Part shown: piece by piece, positions 8,531-21,908 of the stretch | Numbering within the stretch: the first letter of the stretch is position 1 | Layout of the letters: every line of letters starts with the position of its first letter | Source: Ureibacillus aquaedulcis | GTDB lineage: Bacteria > Bacillota > Bacilli > Bacillales_A > Planococcaceae | DNA: 64,000 bases | NCBI RefSeq assembly: GCF_030418165.1 | Contig: NZ_JAUHTQ010000008.1 | Coordinates: 1 to 64,000, forward strand | Reading direction: 5' to 3' | Notes under the pieces: generated by a model | Database searches by the model: none | Told to the model about the DNA's origin: nothing | What the model saw: the letters and a program-made list of their open reading frames with translations, nothing else | Program-made: the position numbers and the translations under genes

Positions 8531-9007
8531 GTGTATAAATACTATGGTATCGCTGCAATCGTTGTAATATTAGATCAGTGGACGAAATGGCTGGTTGTGA
8601 AAAATATGGAGCTTGGAGACCGAATCGCTATTTGGGATCCATGGTTCGGGCTTCTTTCCCATCGCAATCGTGGGGCTGCCTGGGGAATGCTGGAAGGGCA
8701 AATGTGGATTTTTGCGATTGTCACATTGATCGTGATTGCGGGCATTATTTATTACTTCCATAAAGAAGCAAAAGATAAGCCAGCCTTTGGAATCAGCTTA
8801 ATGATTCTGCTTGGTGGGGCTTTAGGTAATTTTATCGACCGGATTTTCAGAGGCGAGGTTGTTGACTTTGCCGATGTACTAATCCCAATTATCAATTATG
8901 ATTTCCCTATTTTTAATATTGCTGATGCAGCTTTAACGATTTCAGTTATCATGCTTATTTTAGTAATGCTTAGAGAAGAACGGAATGAAAAGAAAAAGGT
9001 GAAATAA
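8531..9007 (+). CDS. lspA: Lipoprotein signal peptidase
   Basis: Membrane aspartyl protease (signal peptidase II) that removes signal peptides from diacylglyceryl-modified prolipoproteins. The product has four membrane segments and the family motifs DQWTKW, SHRNRGAAWGML, GNFIDR and FNIADAAL, the last two carrying the catalytic aspartates (about residues 103 and 132). The frame runs upstream to a TTG at 8471, and an ATG at 8510 is possible. GTG at 8531 has GGGGGA six bases ahead and gives the usual length of 158 residues. Its stop overlaps the rluD start (TAATG), so the pair is translationally coupled. Confidence 0.95.
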   Translation: MYKYYGIAAIVVILDQWTKWLVVKNMELGDRIAIWDPWFGLLSHRNRGAAWGMLEGQMWIFAIVTLIVIAGIIYYFHKEAKDKPAFGISLMILLGGALGNFIDRIFRGEVVDFADVLIPIINYDFPIFNIADAALTISVIMLILVMLREERNEKKKVK

Positions 9008-9918
9008 TGACAGTTGTTACAATTACAATTGAGCAGGAAAATGCAGGAGAACGTATTGACAAAGCACTTTCGACAATACAGGAAGAATGGTCCAGATCTC
9101 AAATCGCTGCATGGATTGCAGACGAAATCATCAAAGTTAATGGTGAAGATGTAAAAGCGAAGTATAAAGTCAAAGAAGGCGATATCATTGAAGTGGACGT
9201 GCCGGAGCCGGAAAGCCTTGAAGTAATTCCCGAGAATCTAGATTTGGAAATTATTTATGAAGACAAAGATGTGTTGGTTGTGAATAAACCAAAAGGTATG
9301 GTGGTTCACCCGGCACCAGGACATATGACAGGCACATTGGTGAATGGCTTAATGCATCACTGTCAGGACTTATCAGGCATCAATGGTGTTTTAAGACCTG
9401 GGATTGTGCATCGTATCGATAAAGATACATCAGGACTTTTGATGGTTGCTAAAAATGATCATGCGCACCATTCACTTGTTGACCAACTTGTGAAAAAAAC
9501 GGTTACTCGTAAATATACGGCTCTGGTTCATGGTCATATTGCCCATGATAAGGGTACAATTGATGCACCTATTGGACGAGACCCGAAAGACCGTCAAAAG
9601 CAAGCAGTAGTTGATAATGGAAAACATGCTGTTACTCACTTTACTGTCATGGAACGACTTGGCGATTTTACACTTGTAGAATGCCGTCTTGAAACAGGTC
9701 GTACACATCAAATCCGTGTCCATATGAATTATATTGGCTATCCACTTGTAGGGGATCCAAAATATGGTCCAAAGAAAACGATTGATTTTGGCGGCCAGGT
9801 TTTACATGCTGGTATATTAGGATTTGTACATCCAGCAACGGAAGAATACTTGGAGTTCGAAGTACCGCTTCCAAATGACTATGTGGCATTATTGGAAGAA
9901 TTACGCCAAGGAAAATAA
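9007..9918 (+). CDS. rluD: RluA/RluD-family 23S rRNA pseudouridine synthase
   Basis: Converts specific uridines in large-subunit rRNA to pseudouridine. The 303-residue protein has an N-terminal S4 domain (GERIDKALSTIQEEWSRSQI) and a catalytic domain with HRIDKDTSGLL. D138 of that motif is the nucleophile. The RTHQIRVHM motif lies later. It is the ylyB position of B. subtilis, between lspA and pyrR. The exact target uridines cannot be read from sequence, so the rluD name is by family resemblance. Confidence 0.92.
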   Translation: MTVVTITIEQENAGERIDKALSTIQEEWSRSQIAAWIADEIIKVNGEDVKAKYKVKEGDIIEVDVPEPESLEVIPENLDLEIIYEDKDVLVVNKPKGMVVHPAPGHMTGTLVNGLMHHCQDLSGINGVLRPGIVHRIDKDTSGLLMVAKNDHAHHSLVDQLVKKTVTRKYTALVHGHIAHDKGTIDAPIGRDPKDRQKQAVVDNGKHAVTHFTVMERLGDFTLVECRLETGRTHQIRVHMNYIGYPLVGDPKYGPKKTIDFGGQVLHAGILGFVHPATEEYLEFEVPLPNDYVALLEELRQGK

Positions 9919-9948
9919 TTGTTCATCGATATAGCAAAAGAAATCCTG

Positions 9949-9985
9949 TACCTCGACTGATTGATATTGGTCGAGGTATTTTTTT
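9949..9985 (+). terminator. Terminator after rluD
   Basis: TACCTCGA/TCGAGGTA stem followed by seven T residues. Confidence 0.85.
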
Positions 9986-10004
9986 AATAATTTTCAAAAT
10001 AAGG

Positions 10005-10033
10005 TTGACGAATAACTTTCGGAAGACTATACT
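10005..10033 (+). promoter_or_regulatory. SigA promoter of the pyr operon
   Basis: TTGACG (10005-10010), 17-bp spacer, TATACT (10028-10033). It lies between the rluD terminator and the PyrR leader, so the pyr genes begin a new transcript here. Confidence 0.85.
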
Positions 10034-10099
10034 AACAACAGTGAATAACCCACAGAGATGGGTAACTAAGATAAAATCGAATAATTCACCTTTAATGGC

Positions 10100-10306
10100 A
10101 GTCCAGAGAGGCTGAGAAGGTACTTGTAGAAATGTTATGGAATTTTTATGCACTTTTCTAAACGCATCGGAGAATAGTTATTGACTATTTAGTACGAGCA
10201 ATGAAAAGGCAGTGTCACCATATGCTTATGGTGCAAAATTTGTCCAAACATGTAATTTCAACACGTATATCCAACCTCTTAAAGCCTATGCTTTAAGAGG
10301 TTTTTT
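10100..10306 (+). promoter_or_regulatory. PyrR-dependent attenuator 1 (operon leader)
   Basis: AGTCCAGAGAGGCT at 10100-10113 matches the PyrR RNA-binding consensus (ARUCCNGNGAGGYU). A terminator with 12-bp stem (AACCTCTTAAAG/CTTTAAGAGGTT, T6) lies at 10273-10306. High UMP/UTP would let PyrR bind the anti-antiterminator and favour termination. About 160 nt separate the binding loop from the terminator, including a CACCATA/TATGGTG hairpin at 10216-10233, which is long for this class. Confidence 0.85.
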
Positions 10307-10340
10307 AATTGGACTTTTGAAAACTACATCCCTCATGTGA

Positions 10341-10928
<588 letters not shown>

Positions 10929-10950
10929 CAGATAAAAGAGGGAATAGAAA

Positions 10951-12243
10951 ATGTCAAAAGCGGTTTTGGACATCAACGAAAAACCAACAGCTGGTCAACT
11001 CGTTACATTAAGTTTTCAACATATGTTTGCAATGTTTGGTTCAACAATTTTAGTTCCTCAATTAGTAGGATTAAGTCCTGCCATCGCATTACTGACAAGC
11101 GGGATTGCAACGATCATCTTTTTACTCATTACACAATTTAAGGTACCAGCCTATCTAGGTTCATCCTTTGCCTTCATAACACCCATTCTAATTGCTGCCG
11201 GCGGATTGGATGGGAATGGAGCAAGCGTGAATCCAGGAAATGCAATGATCGGCGCAATGGCGGTCGGGCTTGTATATGGAATCGTATCCTTATTAATCTG
11301 GAAAACGGGCTATAAATGGTTAATGCGCTTATTGCCACCAATCGTAGTAGCACCGGTTATCATCGTAATCGGACTTGGATTAGCTGGAACTGCCGTAGAT
11401 ATGGCAATGAACGTTAATGGAGAATATAGCTTCAAACATTTTACAGCAGCACTGGTTACTTTGTTTGCAGCCATCATTTTTAACGTATACTTCAAAAATA
11501 TCTTAAGTACAATGCCGATCCTTTTAGGACTGATCGTCGGATATATTTACTCGGCAATCATCGGAATCGTGGATTTTACTCCAGTAACACAAGCAAACAT
11601 GTTTTCTCTACCGGAGTTCTTGATTCCGGGAGTGGATTATGAATTTAAAATTACATCTACTATTTTACTAGCGATGGTACCTATTGTTATCGTAACCATT
11701 TCAGAACATATCGGTCACCAATTAGTATTAGGAAAAGTAGTAAACAGAAATTACATAAAAGACCCAGGATTACATCGATCACTGCTTGGTGATGGACTGG
11801 GGACATTTGTAAGTGCCCTGATTGGCGGACCTCCGAAAACAACATACGGAGAAAACATCGGAGTACTTGCAATCACAAGAGTATTTTCAGTGTATGTCAT
11901 CTTCGGTGCAGCAGTATTGGCCATTTTATTCTCCTTCCTGGGAAAAGCAATGGCCCTGGTACAAACAATACCTACCGCAGTACTTGGAGGGATCTCCATC
12001 CTGCTCTTCGGGATAATTGCTTCAAGTGGTCTGCGTATGCTGGTTGAAAATAACATCGACTTTGGCAACAGCCGCAACATGGTAATCGCATCTGTCATCC
12101 TGGTTGTAGGAATAGGTGGAGCAGCCCTTCGTTTCAATGAGTCATTCTCAATCGAAGGAATGGCACTGGCAGCCATTGTCGGAGTGATACTAAACCTTGT
12201 ATTACCAGGAAGAGATAAAAAAGATACATTATTAGATGAATAA
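10951..12243 (+). CDS. pyrP: Uracil permease (NCS2 family)
   Basis: Proton-coupled uracil importer of the plasma membrane, nucleobase:cation symporter-2 family. The 430-residue protein has about 12-14 hydrophobic segments and the family landmarks QHMFAMFGSTILVPQLVGL near the N-terminus, TISEHIGHQ, and GGPPKTTYGENIGVLAITRV. Its place between pyrR and pyrB follows the B. subtilis order and allows uracil salvage to be controlled with synthesis. RBS GAGGGAATAG. A PyrR attenuator follows it. Confidence 0.96.
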   Translation: MSKAVLDINEKPTAGQLVTLSFQHMFAMFGSTILVPQLVGLSPAIALLTSGIATIIFLLITQFKVPAYLGSSFAFITPILIAAGGLDGNGASVNPGNAMIGAMAVGLVYGIVSLLIWKTGYKWLMRLLPPIVVAPVIIVIGLGLAGTAVDMAMNVNGEYSFKHFTAALVTLFAAIIFNVYFKNILSTMPILLGLIVGYIYSAIIGIVDFTPVTQANMFSLPEFLIPGVDYEFKITSTILLAMVPIVIVTISEHIGHQLVLGKVVNRNYIKDPGLHRSLLGDGLGTFVSALIGGPPKTTYGENIGVLAITRVFSVYVIFGAAVLAILFSFLGKAMALVQTIPTAVLGGISILLFGIIASSGLRMLVENNIDFGNSRNMVIASVILVVGIGGAALRFNESFSIEGMALAAIVGVILNLVLPGRDKKDTLLDE

Positions 12244-12260
12244 TATTACCTTTTAATGAA

Positions 12261-12371
12261 TTGTCCAGAGAGGCAAAGAAGGGGAATCGGCAAGTGGGTA
12301 CATCAATTTTGGGGTGCCTTGGCTTGTCATACCTCCTAGCCTCGCGAATCGACATTTGCGAGGCATTTTTT
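12261..12371 (+). promoter_or_regulatory. PyrR-dependent attenuator 2 (pyrP-pyrB)
   Basis: TTGTCCAGAGAGGCA (12261-12275) is the PyrR-binding loop. The terminator at 12339-12371 has a GCCTCGC/GCGAGGC stem extended by three pairs and T6. It gives separate control of the biosynthetic genes after the permease. Confidence 0.88.
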
Positions 12372-12434
12372 CTACTAAGAAGCATTTAGTAAACGTGTTT
12401 TCCTGGAAAATACGAGAATTAGGAGGAACAGTAA

Positions 12435-13310
12435 ATGAGAAATTTATTATCAATGGAACACTTGTCAAATGAAGATGTGATGATGATTATAGAACGTGCC
12501 GCACAGTTTGAAGACGGTGAATTGTCCAGGTTAACAAAACCCTATCATGTAGCAAACCTTTTCTTTGAGCCAAGTACAAGAACGAAAACAAGCTTTGAAA
12601 TGGCTGAAAGAAAAGTCGGCTGTACAGTAATCCCGTTTGATGCTGATTTTTCAAGTGCCTTAAAAGGCGAAACAATGTACGACACTGTTAAAACGCTTGA
12701 AATGATCGGCATGGATGCGGTCGTGATTCGTGCAAAAGAAGACGAATACTACAACGAACTTCTGGAAGGCATCAATGTAGCGGTAATCAATGCAGGAGAC
12801 GGAGCAGGCCAGCATCCATCACAAAGTTTGCTTGATCTATACACGATACATAAAGAATTTGGTTCATTTGAAGGGCTAAATGTAACAATCGTAGGGGATA
12901 TCTCTCATAGCCGTGTAGCAAAATCAAATGCAACAGCACTGAAACGTTTAGGTGTTAACGTTCGATTCTTGTGCCCACCGGAATGGGCAGGAGAATTTGA
13001 AGCCTATCACTCTTGGGATGGACTGATCGAAGACAGTGACGTGGTCATGCTTTTGCGTATCCAGCATGAACGCCATGTGGTCAATAAAAGCTTTTCAAAA
13101 GAGAGTTACCATGAACAATATGGACTTACTTTTGAACTGGAAGCAAAAATGAAGAAAAACGCGATTATTATGCATCCTGCCCCAGTCAATCGGGATGTGG
13201 AAATCGTATCGGAGCTGGTTGAGTGTAGACGCTCAAGAATATTTGATCAAGTTCGAAATGGTGTTTTTGTCAGAATGGCAATACTAGAAACCCTCCTGAA
13301 AGGAAGATAG
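12435..13310 (+). CDS. pyrB: Aspartate carbamoyltransferase catalytic subunit
   Basis: Condenses carbamoyl phosphate with aspartate to carbamoyl aspartate, step two of pyrimidine synthesis. The 291-residue product has the carbamoyl phosphate motif [13 protein letters not shown], the [12 protein letters not shown] stretch, and the aspartate-binding LLRIQHER segment with [11 protein letters not shown] near the C-terminus. No regulatory subunit gene (pyrI) is present, as in other Bacillales. AGGAGG precedes the ATG, just downstream of attenuator 2. Confidence 0.97.
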   Translation: MRNLLSMEHLSNEDVMMIIERAAQFEDGELSRLTKPYHVANLFFEPSTRTKTSFEMAERKVGCTVIPFDADFSSALKGETMYDTVKTLEMIGMDAVVIRAKEDEYYNELLEGINVAVINAGDGAGQHPSQSLLDLYTIHKEFGSFEGLNVTIVGDISHSRVAKSNATALKRLGVNVRFLCPPEWAGEFEAYHSWDGLIEDSDVVMLLRIQHERHVVNKSFSKESYHEQYGLTFELEAKMKKNAIIMHPAPVNRDVEIVSELVECRRSRIFDQVRNGVFVRMAILETLLKGR

Positions 13311-13312
13311 AC

Positions 13313-14587
13313 ATGAAAAAATATATTAAAAACGTACAACTACTGAACGAACAAAGTGAATTGGTAAATACAACGGTAACAATCGTTGAAGGCCGAATTA
13401 CTGAAATTGGTGGTGAACAACCGAACGTCGCAGAGATTATAGACGGAAACGGAAACCTACTAGCTCCAGGATTTGTGGATGTGCATGTCCATCTGCGTGA
13501 GCCCGGCTTTGAACATAAGGAAACAATCGCAACAGGCACGGCATCTGCTGCAAAAGGTGGGTTTACAACAATTTGTGCAATGCCTAATACGAAACCGGTG
13601 CCTGACTCGGTTGAAAATTTGGAATTAATAAATAGCTTAATCGAGCAAAGTGCAAAAGTACGCGTATTGCCATACGGATCACTAACGGTTGCACAATCTG
13701 GTGACGAACGAACTGACTTAGCTGCTCTTAAAGCGAGTGGTGCGGTAGCATTTTCAGATGATGGGGTTGGTGTCCAGCTTGCTTCAACAATGTACGAACA
13801 GATGCAGGATGCCGCTAAGCTTGACATGGTCGTTGTGGCTCACTGTGAAGATAACTCCTTAATCTATGACGGCGTTATGCATGAAGGGAAGCGAAATAAA
13901 GAGCTTGGTTTACCGGGCATCCCATCAATCTGCGAGTCGGTGCAAATTGCACGTGATGTCCTGCTGGCTGAAGCAGCAGGTGCACGCTACCATGTCTGTC
14001 ACGTTTCGACGAAAGAATCGGTTAGAGCAGTAAGAGATGCGAAGGCTGCTGGTATACGCGTCACTGCCGAGGTTTGTCCGCACCATCTTTTATTGGAAGA
14101 GATGGACATTCCAAGCGATGATGCAAACTGGAAAATGAATCCACCGCTTCGCGCTGCTGACGATAAAGATTCATTGCATGCAGCATTACTTGATGGAACA
14201 ATCGATTGTATCGCAACCGACCATGCACCTCACACAGTCGAGGAAAAATGCTGTGGAATGGTTGGGGCTCCATTTGGAATCGTCGGTTTTGAAACAGCAT
14301 TCCCGCTTTTATATACAAGATTCGTAGAAACAGGGAAATGGACATTGAAGCAATTAATAGATTGGATGTCAGTAAAACCCGCACAAATCTTTGACCTTCC
14401 TTATGGAACGGTTGAAGTAGGGGCAGCAGCTGACCTAGTAATAATTGATTTAAATAAAGAACAAACGATCAATCCAGATGAATTTGCAACAAAAGGACGC
14501 AACACGCCATTTACTGGCTGGTCTGCAAAAGGCTGGCCGGTACTGACAATGGTAGAAGGCAACATCGTTTATGAGGAGGCAAAATAA
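13313..14587 (+). CDS. pyrC: Dihydroorotase
   Basis: Zinc amidohydrolase that cyclises carbamoyl aspartate to dihydroorotate. The 424-residue protein shows [17 protein letters not shown] with the first zinc ligands near residues 58-62. HCEDN, CHVST and ATDHAPHT carry further metal ligands and the catalytic aspartate. It is the long class I form found in Bacillus. The start is two bases after the pyrB stop and the stop overlaps the carA ATG. Confidence 0.97.
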   Translation: MKKYIKNVQLLNEQSELVNTTVTIVEGRITEIGGEQPNVAEIIDGNGNLLAPGFVDVHVHLREPGFEHKETIATGTASAAKGGFTTICAMPNTKPVPDSVENLELINSLIEQSAKVRVLPYGSLTVAQSGDERTDLAALKASGAVAFSDDGVGVQLASTMYEQMQDAAKLDMVVVAHCEDNSLIYDGVMHEGKRNKELGLPGIPSICESVQIARDVLLAEAAGARYHVCHVSTKESVRAVRDAKAAGIRVTAEVCPHHLLLEEMDIPSDDANWKMNPPLRAADDKDSLHAALLDGTIDCIATDHAPHTVEEKCCGMVGAPFGIVGFETAFPLLYTRFVETGKWTLKQLIDWMSVKPAQIFDLPYGTVEVGAAADLVIIDLNKEQTINPDEFATKGRNTPFTGWSAKGWPVLTMVEGNIVYEEAK

Positions 14588-15687
14588 TGAAAAAGCGATT
14601 ATTGATTTTAGAAGATGGAACAGTTTTCAACGGCTACGCATTCGGCAGCGAAAGAGCGTCACAAGGTGAAGTGGTATTTACGACAGGAATGACTGGTTAT
14701 CAAGAAACTTTATCAGATCCTTCCTTTTACGGACAAATTGTTACGTTCACTTATCCATTAATCGGAAACTACGGCATTAATCGTGATGATTTTGAATCCA
14801 TTACACCGGCAATTCGTGGGATGGTATGCCGCGAGCTTGCAAAGGAACCATCTAACTTCCGAAGCGACCTCTCACTAAATGATTATTTAGTATCGCAAGA
14901 TATCCCGGGCATTGAGGGAATCGATACACGTAAATTAACAAGAATCATCCGTTCAAAAGGTGCTGTAAAAGCGATGCTGACAGCTGCTGATGAAGATGTG
15001 AATGTAGAAGAAGTGGTTGCAAAATTACAGGCAACACCACTGATCACAAATCATGTAAAAGAGGTTTCTCCAAAAGCGGCATATCCTAGTCCAGGGCGCG
15101 GAAAACGAGTTGTGTTAATGGATTTCGGTATGAAGCATGGTATTTTACGCGAGTTAAACAAACGTGATTGCGACGTACTTGTGGTACCTTACAACACGTC
15201 TGCACAACAAATTTTGGCATGGCATCCAGATGGCATCATGCTTTCAAACGGACCTGGGGACCCAGCAGATGTGACAGAGGGTATTGAAACAATCCGTAAT
15301 TTAATCGGAAAAGTTCCAATCTTCGGCATTTGCTTAGGACACCAATTGTTTGCCTTAGCCAGCGGAGCGAAAAGCTTCAAACTTCCATTCGGACACCGTG
15401 GAGGAAACCACCCGGTAAAAGACTTGCGTACGGGTCGTACAGAGCTAACTTCGCAAAACCACGGTTATGCAGTAGATGAAAGCTCTTTGGAAGGCACGGA
15501 TCTAGAAGTAACACATATCGCTTTAAATGACGGTACAGTCGAAGGATTACGCCATAAAAAACATCCAGTATTCACGGTGCAATACCACCCAGAAGCATCT
15601 CCTGGGCCAGAAGATTCCAATCACTTATTTGACGAATTTATTGAATTAATGGAATCACATGTAAAGGAAGGGAAACAACATGCCTAA
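14587..15687 (+). CDS. carA: Carbamoyl phosphate synthase small subunit (pyrimidine-specific)
   Basis: Glutamine amidotransferase subunit that delivers ammonia to CarB. The 366-residue protein has the N-terminal small-subunit domain ([28 protein letters not shown]) and a class I GATase domain with nucleophile C249 in [10 protein letters not shown] and the HPEASPGP motif for the catalytic His-Glu. It is embedded in the pyr operon, so it corresponds to pyrAA rather than an arginine-regulated copy. Its 3' end overlaps carB by 8 bp. Confidence 0.97.
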   Translation: MKKRLLILEDGTVFNGYAFGSERASQGEVVFTTGMTGYQETLSDPSFYGQIVTFTYPLIGNYGINRDDFESITPAIRGMVCRELAKEPSNFRSDLSLNDYLVSQDIPGIEGIDTRKLTRIIRSKGAVKAMLTAADEDVNVEEVVAKLQATPLITNHVKEVSPKAAYPSPGRGKRVVLMDFGMKHGILRELNKRDCDVLVVPYNTSAQQILAWHPDGIMLSNGPGDPADVTEGIETIRNLIGKVPIFGICLGHQLFALASGAKSFKLPFGHRGGNHPVKDLRTGRTELTSQNHGYAVDESSLEGTDLEVTHIALNDGTVEGLRHKKHPVFTVQYHPEASPGPEDSNHLFDEFIELMESHVKEGKQHA

Positions 15688-18600
15688 ACGTACAGATATT
15701 GAAACTATTTTAGTAATCGGATCAGGACCAATCGTAATTGGTCAAGCAGCAGAATTTGACTATGCAGGGACGCAAGCTTGTCTCTCTTTAAAAGAGGAAG
15801 GCTACAAAGTAATCTTGATTAACTCAAACCCTGCTACAATCATGACAGATACAGAAATTGCGGACAAAGTATATCTTGAACCAATTTCACTAGAATTTGT
15901 GTCACGTATTTTACGTAAGGAACGTCCAGATGCAATCCTTCCAACACTTGGAGGACAAACAGGCTTAAATATGGCCATCGAGTTAAATGACTCCGGCATT
16001 TTAGATGAGCTGGGAATTGAAATTCTAGGTACAAAACTGGATGCCATCCATAAAGCAGAAGACCGTGATTTATTCCGTAACTTAATGTATGAATTAGGTG
16101 CTCCTGTACCTGAATCGGATATCATCCACAACCTGGAGGAAGCGAAAAACTTTGTTGCGCGAATCGGCTACCCAGTAATCGTACGTCCTGCATTTACTCT
16201 TGGCGGTACAGGCGGTGGTATTTGCTCGAATGATCAAGAATTGGAAGAAATCGTAGCAAGCGGTCTAAAGTACAGTCCTGTAACGCAATGTTTACTTGAA
16301 AAATCGATTGCTGGCTATAAAGAAATTGAATATGAAGTAATGCGTGACTCAATCGATAACGCGATTGTTGTATGTAACATGGAAAATTTCGATCCAGTTG
16401 GGATTCATACGGGGGATTCTATCGTAGTTGCTCCTTCCCAAACATTATCGGACCGTGAATATCAAATGCTGCGCAATATTTCATTGGATATTATCCGAGC
16501 CCTAAAAATTGAAGGTGGCTGTAACGTACAGTTGGCGCTGGATCCACACAGCTTCAACTACTATGTAATCGAAGTAAACCCGCGTGTATCTCGTTCATCT
16601 GCATTAGCTTCTAAAGCAACAGGTTATCCAATTGCTAAGCTTGCAGCGAAAATAGCGGTTGGCTTAACTTTAGATGAAATCGTAAATCCTGTAACTGGTT
16701 CAACGTATGCAGATTTCGAGCCGGCTCTAGATTATATTGTTGCGAAAATCCCTCGTTGGCCATTCGATAAATTCGAATCAGCAAAACGTAACCTGGGGAC
16801 GCAAATGAAGGCAACAGGCGAAGTAATGGCACTTGGCCGCAATTTTGAAGAAGCAATTCTAAAAGCTGTGCGTTCACTAGAAACAGGGCATACTCATATC
16901 GAGTTAAAGCATGCTGAAGAAAATAGTGATAACTGGATTGAAAAACGTATCCGCAAAGCTGGTGATGAGCGTTTATTCTTTATCGCAGAAGCGATGCGCC
17001 GCGGTGTAACTATAGAGAAAATCCATGAATGGTCAGAAATCGATCTTTGGTTCTTAAACAAATTGCAAAATATCGTCAAAATGGAAGCAACATTAGCGGA
17101 CAACGTAAATAATGCAGAAATTTTACGCCAAGCTAAACGTATGGGCTTTGCTGATAAGAAGGTAGCTGAACTTTGGAATACCGACGAAAGTGCAATTTAC
17201 GCTTATCGTAAAGAACAAAACATCATTCCTGTCTATAAAATGGTTGATACATGTGCAGCAGAATTCGAATCAACAACACCTTACTTCTATGGAACATATG
17301 AAGAAGAGAATGAATCAATCGTTACTGAGAAACCGTCTGTAATAGTGCTAGGTTCCGGTCCGATCCGCATCGGTCAAGGAGTTGAATTTGACTACGCAAC
17401 AGTTCACTCCGTATGGGCAATTCAGGAAGCTGGTTATGAAGCAATTATCATTAACTCAAATCCAGAAACGGTTTCAACGGACTTCTCGATTTCCGACAAG
17501 CTTTACTTTGAACCACTTACAATCGAAGATGTAATGCATATCGTTGATTTAGAGAAACCAATCGGTGTAGTAGTTCAATTTGGTGGCCAAACTGCTATTA
17601 ACTTAGCCGATAAATTAGCGGCAAATGGCGTGAAAATCTTGGGAACAAGCCTGGAAGATATTGACCGTGCAGAAAACCGCGATAAATTCGAGCAAGCATT
17701 GCGTGAATTGGAAATTCCGCAACCTGCCGGTGAAACGGCTGTATCAACGGAAGAAGCGATTGCAATCGGTAAAAAACTAGGCTTCCCAGTGTTGGTTCGT
17801 CCTTCTTATGTACTTGGTGGGCGTGCAATGGAAATCGTTTATAACGAGCAAGAATTGGAGCATTATATGGAAAATGCGGTAGAAGCTTCACCAGATCATC
17901 CGGTCCTTGTTGACCGTTACTTAACAGGTCAGGAAATTGAAGTAGATGCAATTTGCGATGGCGAAAATGTGTTGATTCCAGGTATCATGGAGCACGTTGA
18001 ACGAGCAGGAGTCCACTCCGGTGACTCAATCTCTGTCTACCCACCACAAAAACTAACAGACGCACAAAAAGCAACAATAGTAGATTACACAACTCGTCTG
18101 GCTAAAGGATTAAATATTGTAGGGTTAATGAACATTCAGTACGTACTTTCAAAAGGTGAAATCTTTGTCATTGAAGTAAACCCACGTTCAAGTCGTACAG
18201 TACCGTTCCTAAGCAAAATTACAAACATTCCGATGGCCAACATCGCGACAAAAGCAATTCTTGGCCAATCAATTTTAGAGCAAGGGTATCCAACAGGCTT
18301 GGCAAAAGAGCAAAAAGGTGTGTTTGTAAAAGTGCCGGTATTCAGCTTTGCAAAACTTCGCCGTGTAGACATTACACTGGGACCTGAAATGAAATCAACA
18401 GGGGAAGTAATGGGGAAAGATGCGACTTTCGAAAAAGCATTGTACAAAGGCTTTGTTGCAGCCGGTATGGAAATTAAAACTCACGGAACTGTATTATTTA
18501 CAGTATCGGATAAAGATAAAAAAGAAGCCATCGAGTTGGCAAAACGCTTCAACACAGTTGGCTACCGCATCATGGCTACAGAAGGTACGGCACAAAGCTT

Positions 18601-18876
18601 TGCGGAAGCTGGTGTTCATGCCGATGTAGTAGGAAAAATCGGATCAAAAGAAAAAACATTGCTTGAAGTAATTCAAAACGGCCAAGCACAGCTTGTTGTC
18701 AATACTTTAACAAAAGGAAAACAGCCTGCTCGTGATGGATTCCGAATTCGTCGTGAATCTGTAGAAAATGGTGTTCCATGTTTAACTTCATTGGATACAG
18801 CAGAGGCAATGTTAGAAGTGATTGAGTCAATGACATTTACAGCAGAAGAAATGCCCAAAGCGGAGGTAGTACATTA

Positions 18877-18877
<1 letters not shown>
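15680..18877 (+). CDS. carB: Carbamoyl phosphate synthase large subunit
   Basis: Makes carbamoyl phosphate from bicarbonate, ammonia and two ATP in complex with CarA. The 1065-residue protein contains two homologous ATP-grasp halves. The N-terminal half starts at [20 protein letters not shown] and the C-terminal half near residue 555 with [19 protein letters not shown]-terminal MGS-like allosteric domain follows from about residue 930 ([17 protein letters not shown]). [18 protein letters not shown] and [15 protein letters not shown] are the paired ATP-site motifs. The stop overlaps pyrK. Confidence 0.98.
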
Positions 18878-20558
<1,681 letters not shown>

Positions 20559-21266
20559 ATGAACACAAAACCAATCGTAGCACTGGATTTTCCCGGCGAA
20601 AAAGAAGTATTCCAGTTTTTGAAACATTTTAACGAATCAATCTTCGTAAAGATTGGAATGGAGTTATATTTGCAGGAAGGTCCGAGCATTGTTCAAAAAG
20701 TAAAGGAACAAGGGCATGATATTTTCTTAGATTTAAAGCTTCATGATATTCCCAATACTGTAAAGTCTGCCATGAAGGGACTGGCTCGCCTTGGTGTTGA
20801 TCTAGTCAATGTTCATGCAGCAGGTGGTATCGAGATGATGAAAGGAGCTCTTGAAGGCTTGGAAGCTGGGACACCAGCCGGCAAAGAAAGAGCGAAACTA
20901 ATTGCTGTCACGCAGTTAACTTCCACAACAGAAGAACAAATGAAACAACAACAAAAGATTAACCTATCTTTACTAGATTCTGTCTTGCATTATGCAAGTA
21001 TTACCAAGGAAGCCGGATTAGATGGAGTTGTTTGCTCCGTGCACGAAGCGGGTCAAATCGGTGAAACTTGCGGCCAAGATTTTCTGAGAGTAACACCTGG
21101 CATTCGTTTGCCTGGTGGAGATTCTCATGACCAAAAACGTATTGCGACACCGGATGGAGCGCGTGTTGGTGGTTCATCATTAATCGTTGTAGGTCGTGCA
21201 ATTACCGCGGCAAAAGATCCGGTAGCAGCATATAAAGAAGTTTGCGAATTATGGGAGGAAAATTAA
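20559..21266 (+). CDS. pyrF: Orotidine 5'-phosphate decarboxylase
   Basis: Decarboxylates OMP to UMP, the last step of the pathway. The 235-residue TIM barrel has the catalytic DLKLHDIPNTVKSAM motif with the Asp-Lys-Asp array, and the phosphate-gripping TPGIRL and VGRAITAAKDP segments near the C-terminus. It follows pyrD with no gap and is followed by pyrE with no gap. Confidence 0.97.
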   Translation: MNTKPIVALDFPGEKEVFQFLKHFNESIFVKIGMELYLQEGPSIVQKVKEQGHDIFLDLKLHDIPNTVKSAMKGLARLGVDLVNVHAAGGIEMMKGALEGLEAGTPAGKERAKLIAVTQLTSTTEEQMKQQQKINLSLLDSVLHYASITKEAGLDGVVCSVHEAGQIGETCGQDFLRVTPGIRLPGGDSHDQKRIATPDGARVGGSSLIVVGRAITAAKDPVAAYKEVCELWEEN

Positions 21267-21908
21267 ATGTCAGTACAAAAAGAAATTGCACATGGAATGT
21301 TAAAAGTAGGAGCCGTTGAATTAAATCCAACTGATTTATTTACATGGGCATCAGGCATCAAGTCTCCGATCTACTGTGATATGCGTTTAACTATTTCTGA
21401 TGTAACAGTTCGTAAACAAATTGCCCAAGGTCTAGCACAGAATATCAAAGAGTTTTTCCCTGAAACGCAAATTGTTGCCGGTACTGCAACAGCTGGTATT
21501 CCGCACGCTGCATGGGTAGCGGATGTATTGGAAAGTCCAATGGTTTATGTTCGCTCCAAAGCAAAGGAACATGGTCGAGGCAATCAAATCGAAGGAAAAA
21601 TCGCACCAGGTCAAAAAGTGGTAGTAGTAGAGGACATCATCTCAACGGGTGGTTCATCGATAACGGCGGTGGAAGCCTTACGTGCTGCCGGGTGTGAAGT
21701 AGTAGGTGTTGTGAGTGTATATACATATAATTTGCCACTTGCGGAACAAGCATTTGAAGAAATAGGCGTGAAATATGTTTCATTAACAAACTTTGACTAC
21801 CTAGTAGAAGCTGCCAGCGAAACAGGAGCAATCAAAGAACAAGATATTCCGTTTTTGAAGGAATGGCACGCGGATTTGAAGGCAGGAAAGTTATCAACTA
21901 ATAAATAA
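21267..21908 (+). CDS. pyrE: Orotate phosphoribosyltransferase
   Basis: Joins orotate and PRPP to give OMP. The 213-residue protein has the PRPP loop VVVVEDIISTGGSSITAVEAL and the flexible-loop segment RSKAKEHGRGNQIEG. GTATAGIPHAAWVAD lies in the core. It is the last gene of the pyr operon. The final codons (DLKAGKLSTNK) are repeated in degenerate form downstream, where similar reading frames end in stop codons. Confidence 0.97.
   Translation: MSVQKEIAHGMLKVGAVELNPTDLFTWASGIKSPIYCDMRLTISDVTVRKQIAQGLAQNIKEFFPETQIVAGTATAGIPHAAWVADVLESPMVYVRSKAKEHGRGNQIEGKIAPGQKVVVVEDIISTGGSSITAVEALRAAGCEVVGVVSVYTYNLPLAEQAFEEIGVKYVSLTNFDYLVEAASETGAIKEQDIPFLKEWHADLKAGKLSTNK

Noticed and set aside
11751-12176. 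141-codon minus-strand frame within pyrP
   Set aside because: Shadow of a strongly supported uracil permease gene; no ribosome site or family match.
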